A stretch of 52,757 bases of DNA from an uncultured Odoribacter sp. (GTDB lineage: Bacteria; Bacteroidota; Bacteroidia; Bacteroidales; Marinifilaceae): the NCBI GenBank assembly GCA_900544025.1, contig UQTM01000019.1, forward strand, positions 1 through 52,757, written 5' to 3'. Shown here piece by piece: positions 1 through 6,275 of this stretch. Within the stretch, counting starts at the first letter, position 1. The number at the start of each line of letters is the position of its first letter. A program made the position numbers and the translations under genes. A model generated the notes under the pieces. It was not told where the DNA came from. It was given only the letters and a program-made list of their open reading frames with translations, and made no database searches.

Positions 1-119
1 TTCATCAGGCTGTCCGCAAGCGCCTTTTGCTCAGTAATCTTATTCGTGATTTCCATCATTTTTTCGTAATCGCTCGCCGTCTCGGGGTTGGAGAGCTGCT
101 CGTTCAGCGTGTCAATTTC
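1..119 (-). CDS. ABC-F family ATPase, C-terminal fragment (foreign, partial at both ends)
   Basis: Read on the minus strand from 119 down to 3 this is an open frame giving EIDTLNEQLSNPETASDYEK followed by MMEITNKITEQKALADSLM. Seen: this charged coiled-coil with the N-PE-ASDYEK pattern resembles the extreme C-terminus of ABC-F ATPases (YbiT/Uup type) of Clostridia. The codons are GC-rich (CTG, GCG, CTC, ACG), unlike the rest of the window. It is in a different frame from the membrane-fusion gene that runs into it at about 112-150, so it cannot be a natural neighbour with an intact boundary. Inference: a chimeric contig end, less likely a recent rearrangement. The fragment runs off the window at base 1. 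Confidence 0.6.
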
Positions 120-996
120 CGCTTCCGCCGCTTCGCAGAAGCTGTCCGGGATTTTTAAAAGTAGCCCGGATGCTGGCCGATCCGGTGGTCTGATCGATCA
201 CTCCGCTCAGGGTGGATATTTTTCCTTTTTCCGGGTAGATGGTTCCGTCTGCCAATTGTAATTCCACTTCGGGAAGTCCGCTCAATACGCCTGACGTGGA
301 ACCGTCGGCCTGTCGAATCATATCCAGAATTTGTTTTTCATTCATCGAGAAATATACATACATTTCGGAAATATCGGATACGGTGGTCAGCGGGGTTGCC
401 GAACTGGGGCTGACCAGGCTTCCTACCCGATAGGGGAAAGTACCCACAACTCCGTCGGAAGGGCTGGTCACTTCCGTGTAGGAAAGGTTCTTTTCCGCAT
501 TGATCAGTTGTGCCCGTGCCTGTGCTAAAGCGGCTTCCTGCGAAGCTAATGTGTTTTCGGCCATTTGCAGATCGTATTCGCTGATGATATTCTTTTTAGC
601 CAGTTCGCGTTTATTTTCCGCTGTCAATTTCGCTGTAGAGACATTCGCTTCTGCTACATTTACGGTCGCCCGTGCTACATTCACCGCAGCTTCAAATTGC
701 ACCGGATCGATCAAAAATAAAGTTTGCCCTTTTTTAACGACGGCTCCTTCATCAACACATAGTTTAGTGATAAAACCGCTGACATTGGGACGGATCTCGA
801 CATCCTGGCGTCCCCGTATCGTTGCGGGATAGGAGGAATTTAACGTTGCCGGAGTTGCTTCGACGGTAATAACTGCATAATCCGGTACCCCTTGTTGCAT
901 ACCTTGCTGTTTGTTACTACAGGCAAAGAGACTCACTCCCAACGCAACCAACATTACTTTGCGTGACTGAATGATAATAGATTTTTGAATTTTCAT
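112..996 (-). CDS. RND efflux periplasmic adaptor (membrane fusion) lipoprotein, C-terminally truncated
   Basis: Periplasmic adaptor linking an RND inner-membrane pump to an outer-membrane channel (AcrA/MexA family). A lipoprotein signal ends at LFACS (Cys about residue 26). After it come the biotinyl-lipoyl-like half motif, an alpha-hairpin rich in A/E/N (about 100-170), the second lipoyl half, and a beta-barrel ending in LLRSGGSGN. Family members are about 370-400 aa and continue after this conserved SGG-SG motif. Here a TGA follows at once, where the sequence changes to the foreign ABC-F fragment, so roughly 90 residues are missing. The stop is therefore probably not biological. No pump or outer-membrane partner is visible because the window ends. 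Confidence 0.85.
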   Translation of the reverse strand: MKIQKSIIIQSRKVMLVALGVSLFACSNKQQGMQQGVPDYAVITVEATPATLNSSYPATIRGRQDVEIRPNVSGFITKLCVDEGAVVKKGQTLFLIDPVQFEAAVNVARATVNVAEANVSTAKLTAENKRELAKKNIISEYDLQMAENTLASQEAALAQARAQLINAEKNLSYTEVTSPSDGVVGTFPYRVGSLVSPSSATPLTTVSDISEMYVYFSMNEKQILDMIRQADGSTSGVLSGLPEVELQLADGTIYPEKGKISTLSGVIDQTTGSASIRATFKNPGQLLRSGGSGN

Positions 997-1160
997 GTCT
1001 AAATATGTTTGATGTATTTTGATTATAAACCATGTTTCGGGAGAATGTCCATATTTTCGGATTTATCCTCTTACAAATTCTATGCAAATGTTTTTTTTAG
1101 ATGCCCTATTATTAGCCATATTTATCAAAAAAAAATATTTTTTAAACATAGGGAAATAAA

Positions 1161-1214
1161 AATCCACTCTAAAGTTATGCTCCGTTATTGGGATTGATAC
1201 TTATAGAGTGGATT
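1161..1214 (-). terminator. Probable terminator of cysK
   Basis: Perfect 11-bp inverted repeat (arms 1161-1171 and 1204-1214) with a 32-base loop that can form a further AAGT/ACTT stem. On the minus strand the hairpin is followed by a T-rich run. It lies between cysK and the adaptor gene. The rest of 997-1238 shows no gene. Confidence 0.55.
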
Positions 1215-1238
1215 CTATGGGAAAGCATTGGGGTGAAG

Positions 1239-2147
1239 TTAGATGTTTTCGAGGTCTTCGAACATTTTTGTACTTAGGTATTTTTCAGCCCGGTCGGGAA
1301 AAACCACTACGATGTTCCCCGATTCGATCTGTTCGGCTGTCCGTATAGCGGCAAGCATTGCCGCTCCGCTGCTCATTCCTGCAAAAATTCCTTCTTTTAC
1401 AATGATTTGCCGTGCCATGGCGATCGCTTCTTCACTTTCTATCATAATCTGGTCGTCGATCCGGGACGGATCGTAGATCGCCGGAACTATGGCTTCTTCC
1501 ATATTTTTCAGTCCTTGAATGTAGTGACCTTTGATCGGGTGGGCGCATACCACTTTGATGGACGGTTTTAATTGTTTCAGGAATTTAGAGATGCCCATAA
1601 TTGTGCCCGAAGTACCGACAGCGCATACTAAATAGTCAATTTCACCTCCGGTTTGTTGCCATATTTCGATAGCCGTGTTTTCATAATGTGCCAGGTAGTT
1701 GTTCGAATTGGAGAACTGGTCGGGCATAAAATATTTGTCCGGATTTTCCGCAACGATCTTACGCGCCCTGCGAATAGCACCGTCTGTTCCTTCGGCTGCC
1801 GGGGTGAGAATGATTTTGCCTCCGTACGATCGGATGATCTTCCTGCGTTCTACAGATACGGCTTCGCTCATGACGATCTCGATGGGATAGCCTTTGACAA
1901 TGCCTGCAATGGCAAGTCCTATTCCTGTATTCCCCGAAGTAGGTTCGATAATGGTCTTGCCTTTTGAAAGACGGCCTTCCTGTTCGGCTTTTTCGATCAT
2001 CTGAACGGCGATGCGGTCTTTGATGCTTCCGGTAGGGTTGAAGCCTTCGAGCTTTGCGTAGATATTTACTTTAGGCTTAGGGCATAACGAATTTATTCTG
2101 ACCATGGGGGTGTTCCCGATGGTCTCTAAGATATTATTCTTGATCAT
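1239..2147 (-). CDS. cysK: Cysteine synthase (O-acetylserine sulfhydrylase)
   Basis: PLP enzyme converting O-acetylserine and sulfide to cysteine; 302 aa from the chosen start, normal for CysK/CysM. Lys43 in GSIKDR is the PLP Schiff-base lysine. EPTSGNTG (68-75) is the substrate/PLP-binding loop, GTSGT about residue 175 binds the phosphate, and the C-terminus FPDRAEKYLST is typical of the family. An in-frame ATG at 2174 would overlap the -7 box at 2172-2179 and precede the transcription start, so the ATG at 2147 is preferred. It is divergent from ldhA. CysM cannot be excluded by eye, and a cystathionine beta-synthase would be longer. Confidence 0.92.
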   Translation of the reverse strand: MIKNNILETIGNTPMVRINSLCPKPKVNIYAKLEGFNPTGSIKDRIAVQMIEKAEQEGRLSKGKTIIEPTSGNTGIGLAIAGIVKGYPIEIVMSEAVSVERRKIIRSYGGKIILTPAAEGTDGAIRRARKIVAENPDKYFMPDQFSNSNNYLAHYENTAIEIWQQTGGEIDYLVCAVGTSGTIMGISKFLKQLKPSIKVVCAHPIKGHYIQGLKNMEEAIVPAIYDPSRIDDQIMIESEEAIAMARQIIVKEGIFAGMSSGAAMLAAIRTAEQIESGNIVVVFPDRAEKYLSTKMFEDLENI

Positions 2148-2171
2148 AATAGTGCAGTTGTTAGTGTTGTG

Positions 2172-2179
2172 CAAAGATA
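2172..2179 (-). promoter_or_regulatory. Promoter -7 box of cysK (TATCTTTG)
   Basis: An exact match to the Bacteroidota -7 consensus TAnnTTTG. It places transcription start near 2167, about 20 bases before the ATG at 2147. Confidence 0.7.
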
Positions 2180-2256
2180 TAAGATATATTGAAGAAGATA
2201 AATTCCGAACGGAATTTTTTTATATACGTACTCCTCATATTGACGATAGATTGCAC

Positions 2257-2264
2257 TATCTTTG
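2257..2264 (+). promoter_or_regulatory. Promoter -7 box of ldhA (TATCTTTG)
   Basis: TAnnTTTG match 27 bases before the ldhA ATG; back to back with the cysK promoter in a 143-base divergent intergenic region. Confidence 0.7.
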
Positions 2265-2290
2265 TTTAAATAATTAGAAAATGGAAAATT

Positions 2291-3292
2291 ATGGCTTTCA
2301 AAATTGCATTCTTTGATACGAAACCTTATGATCGGGCTTCTTTCGATGAAGTGAATCAACGGTATCGTTTCGATATTGTTTATCATAAAGGGCAGCTTAA
2401 CCGGAATAATGTTATCCTGACGAAGGGAATGGATGCGGTGTGTATTTTCGTCCATGATACGGCCGACGCGGAGATTATCCGGGAAATGGCGGACAATGGA
2501 GTGAAATTGCTGGCATTGAGGGCGGCTGGATATAACAATGTGGATTTGGCCGCTGCCGGAGAATGTGGAATAAAAGTTGTGCGTGTTCCTGCTTATTCCC
2601 CTTATGCCGTGGCGGAGCATGCGGTGGCATTGATGCTGGCGTTGAACCGGAAGATTCACCGGGCTTACTGGCGTACCCGGGATGGGAATTTTTCGCTTCA
2701 TGGTTTGATGGGATTCGATATGAACGGCAAAACGGCAGGAATTATCGGGACAGGTAAGATTGCAAGAAAACTGATCCGTATTTTAAAAGGTTTCGGCATG
2801 AATATATTGGCTAACGATGTATATCCGGATGAAGCTTTCGCCCGGGAGGCCGGATTTGTTTATGTGTCTTTGGAAGAATTGTACAGGAAATCGGATATTA
2901 TTTCCTTGCATTGCCCGCTGACCGACCAGACCCGCAACATGATCAACGAGGAATCGATCGCTTTGATGAAAGAGCGTGTGATGCTGATCAATACCAGCCG
3001 GGGACAGCTGATTCATACGAATGCCCTGATCGAAGGATTGAAAAGTAAAAAAATCATTGCAGCAGGGCTGGATGTGTACGAGGAGGAAGAGGAGTATTTT
3101 TATGAAGATAAGTCGGATAAAATCATCGACGACGATGTTTTAGCACGCTTGCTTTCGTTTAATAATGTGATAGTGACTTCTCATCAGGGATTCTTTACCC
3201 AGGAAGCGATGCGTAATATCGCCGAAACGACTTTACAGAACATTCAGGATTTTGAAGAAGGGAAGCCTTTGGGGAATGAGGTGAAGCCATAA
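2291..3292 (+). CDS. ldhA: D-lactate dehydrogenase (2-hydroxyacid dehydrogenase, LdhA type)
   Basis: NAD-dependent reduction of pyruvate to D-lactate in fermentation; cytosolic. The 333-aa length matches E. coli LdhA (329). The Rossmann glycine motif is GIIGTGKIA (about 151). The catalytic triad of the family is visible: Arg in NTSRGQL (about 237), Glu in DVYEEEEE, and His in TSHQGFFTQEA (about 297). The acidic stretch followed by DDDVLARLLSFNNV is characteristic of LdhA rather than of phosphoglycerate or glyoxylate dehydrogenases. It stands as a single gene with its own promoter and a hairpin after the stop. Confidence 0.93.
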   Translation: MAFKIAFFDTKPYDRASFDEVNQRYRFDIVYHKGQLNRNNVILTKGMDAVCIFVHDTADAEIIREMADNGVKLLALRAAGYNNVDLAAAGECGIKVVRVPAYSPYAVAEHAVALMLALNRKIHRAYWRTRDGNFSLHGLMGFDMNGKTAGIIGTGKIARKLIRILKGFGMNILANDVYPDEAFAREAGFVYVSLEELYRKSDIISLHCPLTDQTRNMINEESIALMKERVMLINTSRGQLIHTNALIEGLKSKKIIAAGLDVYEEEEEYFYEDKSDKIIDDDVLARLLSFNNVIVTSHQGFFTQEAMRNIAETTLQNIQDFEEGKPLGNEVKP

Positions 3293-3327
3293 CGGAACGC
3301 TGAAAATTCTCTTGACATAGAGATCGG

Positions 3328-3364
3328 CCATTTCTCAATTCCCTGAACAGGAATCGAGAAATGG
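3328..3364. terminator. Hairpin between convergent ldhA and yhhQ, probable bidirectional terminator
   Basis: A 15-bp stem with one mismatch (arms 3328-3342 and 3350-3364, loop of 7). It sits between convergent genes. There is no good T tract on either side, so intrinsic termination is not certain. Confidence 0.45.
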
Positions 3365-3374
3365 GTTCGCCTTG

Positions 3375-4055
3375 TCACAGGTCTTTTATCTTAATGATGT
3401 TATAGGATATATTTTTATCATATACATCTGTGCCTTCCACTTTTTTGATGTAGCGGACGACACGGATCGTGACGGGGAGTATAATGACCTCATAAAGGGA
3501 TTTTAACAGGGCTTGCGTGCCGATCATCACCAATAGGTCGGTAGCCGGAATCAATCCTCCGAAAGCAATGGGGAAGAAGAGGAGCGAATCGGCGCTTTCT
3601 CCCACCAGTGTGGAAATTATTGCACGAAGCGAAAAATGTTTTCCCTGACTGGCCACTTTCATTTTACTCATAATATAAGCATTGAGAAATGAGCCGACTA
3701 AAAAGGCAAGCAGGCTGGCAATGGCGATTCGCGGGGCTAAGCCGAATACGAAATTAAAGCTGTCTTCTCCTTCCCAAAACGGTGCGGCAGGTAAAACGAT
3801 CGCCAGCCGGGCAAAACCTATCGTGAGAAAATTCATTGCAAATCCGCTCCAAATGATAAGTCTGGCTTTTTTAAAGCCCCAGACTTCTGCGATACAGTCG
3901 TTGATGATGTAGGAAATCGGAAAAACGATCAGGCCTGCGGTGGCAATGATAGGACCGATCTGGATGACTTTGGTTTCTAAAAGATTGGAGGCTACGAGGC
4001 ATACGTTGAAAAGAATGCCCAGTAACATGAAAGATAAGGTTACTGTTTTTTGCAT
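3375..4055 (-). CDS. yhhQ: Queuosine precursor transporter (YhhQ/QPTR, VUT family)
   Basis: Integral membrane protein importing 7-deazaguanine precursors (preQ0/preQ1) for queuosine modification of tRNA. The chosen start gives 226 aa with about six hydrophobic segments. Family marks seen include FPISYIINDCIAEVWGF near residue 45 and a conserved region around LVGESADSLLFFPIAF. A longer frame exists to 4088 but would lie inside the preQ1 riboswitch (4059-4090), so the ATG at 4055, three bases after the aptamer tail, is the start. The riboswitch supports the substrate assignment independently of the protein family. The gene follows the Dabb gene on the same strand and may share its transcript. 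Confidence 0.92.
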   Translation of the reverse strand: MQKTVTLSFMLLGILFNVCLVASNLLETKVIQIGPIIATAGLIVFPISYIINDCIAEVWGFKKARLIIWSGFAMNFLTIGFARLAIVLPAAPFWEGEDSFNFVFGLAPRIAIASLLAFLVGSFLNAYIMSKMKVASQGKHFSLRAIISTLVGESADSLLFFPIAFGGLIPATDLLVMIGTQALLKSLYEVIILPVTIRVVRYIKKVEGTDVYDKNISYNIIKIKDL

Positions 4056-4058
4056 ATT

Positions 4059-4090
4059 CTTGTTTTTTACGTGGTTTGACAAGCACACGG
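4059..4090 (-). promoter_or_regulatory. PreQ1-I riboswitch
   Basis: On the minus strand: stem CGTG/CACG, a 12-base loop TGCTTGTCAAAC, then the A-rich tail AAAAAACAAG. This is the class I preQ1 aptamer layout. Loop CTTG can pair with tail CAAG to make the pseudoknot helix P2, a compensated change relative to CUAG/CUAG-type aptamers. The tail ends three bases before the yhhQ ATG, so ligand binding should block translation initiation. Known: preQ1 riboswitches control queuosine synthesis and transport genes. Confidence 0.82.
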
Positions 4091-4167
4091 TTTCTTATTG
4101 GAAACAGGTTATTTTTTTGAAACGGGGAAACAGATTTTATATTCTCCGTTTGGGTTTTAGGTTTGTT

Positions 4168-4482
4168 TTAAGCTTGCTGCAGAAGTGTAAAATCGACACA
4201 GGCACGGTCTTCTTTTACCGGGCCGATAAGATTTTTACTGATTTCCACATGTTTCGGGTGATTGGCATAAATGCTCAGGTCTTCCAGTGTATTGAATTCT
4301 GTTTCTAAAGCTATGTCCCATTTCTCTGCGGGGTTAATATTCAGGCCCACATGTATTTTTTTGAGTTCAGGGATGAAGGGGAGCAAATTTTCAAGCTGTG
4401 TTTTTATTTCGTTCATTTTAGCTTGCTTTTCCGCTTCCGAATCGAAGGCTTTTAGTTTAAATAATACAATGTGTTTAATCAT
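4168..4482 (-). CDS. Stress-responsive alpha/beta barrel (Dabb) domain protein
   Basis: A 104-aa single-domain protein of the Dabb family (dimeric ferredoxin-like alpha-beta barrel). Seen: the opening MIKHIVLFKLK, a central helix with many K/E residues, PELKKIHVGLNINP, and ANHPKHVEISKNLIGPV, all typical of the family. Most bacterial members have no known reaction; some relatives act in polyketide or haem-related chemistry. It has a TAnnTTTG box 63-70 bases upstream and precedes yhhQ by about 110 bases. Confidence 0.85.
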   Translation of the reverse strand: MIKHIVLFKLKAFDSEAEKQAKMNEIKTQLENLLPFIPELKKIHVGLNINPAEKWDIALETEFNTLEDLSIYANHPKHVEISKNLIGPVKEDRACVDFTLLQQA

Positions 4483-4544
4483 AATCGGTTTTTAGATTTA
4501 AGGTAAAACTGATTTTGAAGCCGGCGGCTCCCATTTTCGGACGG

Positions 4545-4552
4545 CAAATATA
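4545..4552 (-). promoter_or_regulatory. Promoter -7 box of the Dabb gene (TATATTTG)
   Basis: TAnnTTTG match on the minus strand, giving a leader of about 57 bases before the ATG at 4482. Confidence 0.55.
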
Positions 4553-4688
4553 CGGTTTCCGGATGAAAAATGGCTATCTTTTTAATTTGTTATTATTTTC
4601 TATTAAATTCTTGTTAAAATCGTTTTTTTGTTATAACTTTATATCAGTAAAAGATATGAAGGTTATCGAGGGGGATTAATTATTAACC

Positions 4689-4704
4689 TTCTGCTTCGGC
4701 AGAG
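4689..4704 (+). other. Stable UUCG-tetraloop hairpin in the leader of the 51-aa gene
   Basis: Stem TTCTGC/GCAGAG (five Watson-Crick pairs plus one G-T) closed by a C(TTCG)G loop, 14 bases before the ATG at 4719. No T run follows, so it is not a terminator. It may affect translation or RNA stability. Confidence 0.5.
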
Positions 4705-4718
4705 TAAAAATTGAAGCC

Positions 4719-4874
4719 ATGAACCCAAGAATGAATCAATTAGTTGTCAATATTCTTTTATTGATCGTGATCGCCGGAATTGTAGCCTACATCTGTATTA
4801 ATTTGGCGGAGGTGGTAAACAACATCTCCAATGTGGTGGAAAATTCTATTATGAACCTCAACATTGGATTGTAA
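4719..4874 (+). CDS. Small single-pass membrane protein, 51 aa, unrecognised
   Basis: The translation begins MNPRMNQLVVNILLLIVIAG and ends ENSIMNLNIGL. After a short basic N-terminus there is one hydrophobic segment (about residues 8-29), then a polar tail with repeated V-N-N/I-S-N pattern that could form an amphipathic helix. I do not recognise a family. It fills an otherwise empty gap between the Dabb gene and the symporter and follows a leader hairpin. The membrane segment and clean start favour a real gene, but there is no clear promoter. A small regulator or partner of a transporter is possible but unproven. Confidence 0.5.
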   Translation: MNPRMNQLVVNILLLIVIAGIVAYICINLAEVVNNISNVVENSIMNLNIGL

Positions 4875-5004
4875 AAGCAAATGCGGTGAGGGGAGGATCT
4901 AAGGAATGTAAGTTTTCCGGTTAGGTAAATAAGCCGGACAAGGGAAGAACTTTTCATAGAATAAAACGTTAAAGAGATAGAATTTTGTCTAAAACGAAGT
5001 ATTT

Positions 5005-6156
5005 ATGAAAAGAATATTATCAAGTACGATTTTCAAATTGCTCTTAGCGGTAGGCGTTGGTATTGTGTTGGGACTGTTCGTCGGTGAAGGATTCATGAAC
5101 ATTGTTGTAACTGTGAAATATATTTTAGGGCAGTTGATATTTTTCATGGTTCCGTTGATTATTCTCGCTTTTGTTTCTTCTTCCATTGCTAAAATGAAAA
5201 ATAAAGCCTCGCAGATGCTGGGCTGGGCTTTGGGATTGGCCTATTGTTCGTCGGTAGGCGCTGCATTCATGGCTATGTTCCTGGGATATTGGCTGATTCC
5301 TTTATTGTCGGTGGCTCCTGCTACGGAGGGACTGAAGGAGATTCCCGGTTTAGTGTTCCGGTTGGATATTCCGCCTGTTATGAGTGTGATGACCGCTTTG
5401 GTCGTGGCTATCATGATCGGACTGGCGACCGTTTGGACGAAATCGCAAATTTTCGAAACGCTCCTGGACAATTTTCAGCAGATGATCCTGTTGTTGATTA
5501 ACCGGATATTGATTCCCGTGTTGCCTTTCTTTATTGCAGCTAATTTCTGTGCTTTGACTTACGAGGGATCGATCACCCGGCAATTGCCCGTTTTCCTGAA
5601 TGTCATGGGAGTGGTACTGGTTGCCCATTTTATTTGGCTTACTTTCCTGTATTTATCGGCAGGTGCTTTTTCCGGCAAGAATCCTTGGCAGGTGCTCCGC
5701 TATTACGGGCCTGCTTATTTTACCGCCGTGGGGACGATGTCTTCGGCCGCCACTCTGCCGGTGGCACTGAAGTGTGCCAAACGAAGCCCTGTGCTGAAAG
5801 GTGAAGTGATCGATTTTGCCATACCTTTGTTTTCCAATATTCATTTATGCGGTTCTATCCTTACGGAAGTGTTTTTTGTCATGACCGTTTCGTTGATACT
5901 TTATGGAGCTTTACCCGCTATGTCCACGATGGTGCTTTTCATTATTTTACTGGGAATTTTTGCTATCGGCGCTCCCGGAGTGCCCGGAGGAACTGTAATT
6001 GCTTCGCTGGGGATCGTCGTTTCCGTTTTGGGGTTCGATGAGGCGGGGACTGCTTTGTTATTAACGATTTTTGCTCTTCAGGATAGTTTCGGCACGGCAT
6101 GTAATGTTACGGGTGACGGAGCTTTAACCCTTATCTTGTCTAAATTGGACAAATAG
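5005..6156 (+). CDS. Dicarboxylate/amino acid:cation symporter (DAACS family)
   Basis: Secondary transporter coupling Na+ or H+ to uptake of glutamate, aspartate or C4-dicarboxylates. The 383-aa protein has about eight transmembrane segments. Family motifs: the serine-rich hairpin GTMSSAATLP (about 247), the second re-entrant loop GAPGVPGGTVIASLG (about 325), and the TM8 motif TACNVTGDGA (about 366), where Asn and Asp contact substrate and ion. It is shorter at the N-terminus than GltP/DctA (about 430). The substrate cannot be fixed from sequence. It is a single gene downstream of the 51-aa peptide. Confidence 0.9.
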   Translation: MKRILSSTIFKLLLAVGVGIVLGLFVGEGFMNIVVTVKYILGQLIFFMVPLIILAFVSSSIAKMKNKASQMLGWALGLAYCSSVGAAFMAMFLGYWLIPLLSVAPATEGLKEIPGLVFRLDIPPVMSVMTALVVAIMIGLATVWTKSQIFETLLDNFQQMILLLINRILIPVLPFFIAANFCALTYEGSITRQLPVFLNVMGVVLVAHFIWLTFLYLSAGAFSGKNPWQVLRYYGPAYFTAVGTMSSAATLPVALKCAKRSPVLKGEVIDFAIPLFSNIHLCGSILTEVFFVMTVSLILYGALPAMSTMVLFIILLGIFAIGAPGVPGGTVIASLGIVVSVLGFDEAGTALLLTIFALQDSFGTACNVTGDGALTLILSKLDK

Positions 6157-6211
6157 GCCGGAACCTTCATTTTTTAAGGCAGGAAGGAGGATATAATCAT
6201 GGGATTAATCC

Positions 6212-6219
6212 TATCTTTG
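6212..6219 (+). promoter_or_regulatory. Promoter -7 box of the M13 peptidase gene (TATCTTTG)
   Basis: TAnnTTTG match. It implies transcription start near 6225, downstream of a possible ATG at 6219, and supports the ATG at 6276. Confidence 0.65.
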
Positions 6220-6275
6220 TGCCTCTGTTTTTTTGTATGGAAAAGGAACGATATAGGATTAATTTAAATGAATAT

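Noticed and set aside
2148..2701. Long minus-strand open frame upstream of cysK, opposite ldhA
   Set aside because: It is the antisense of conserved ldhA coding sequence and overlaps the divergent promoters.
4056..4088. Upstream start for the queuosine-precursor transporter
   Set aside because: It lies within the preQ1 riboswitch aptamer.
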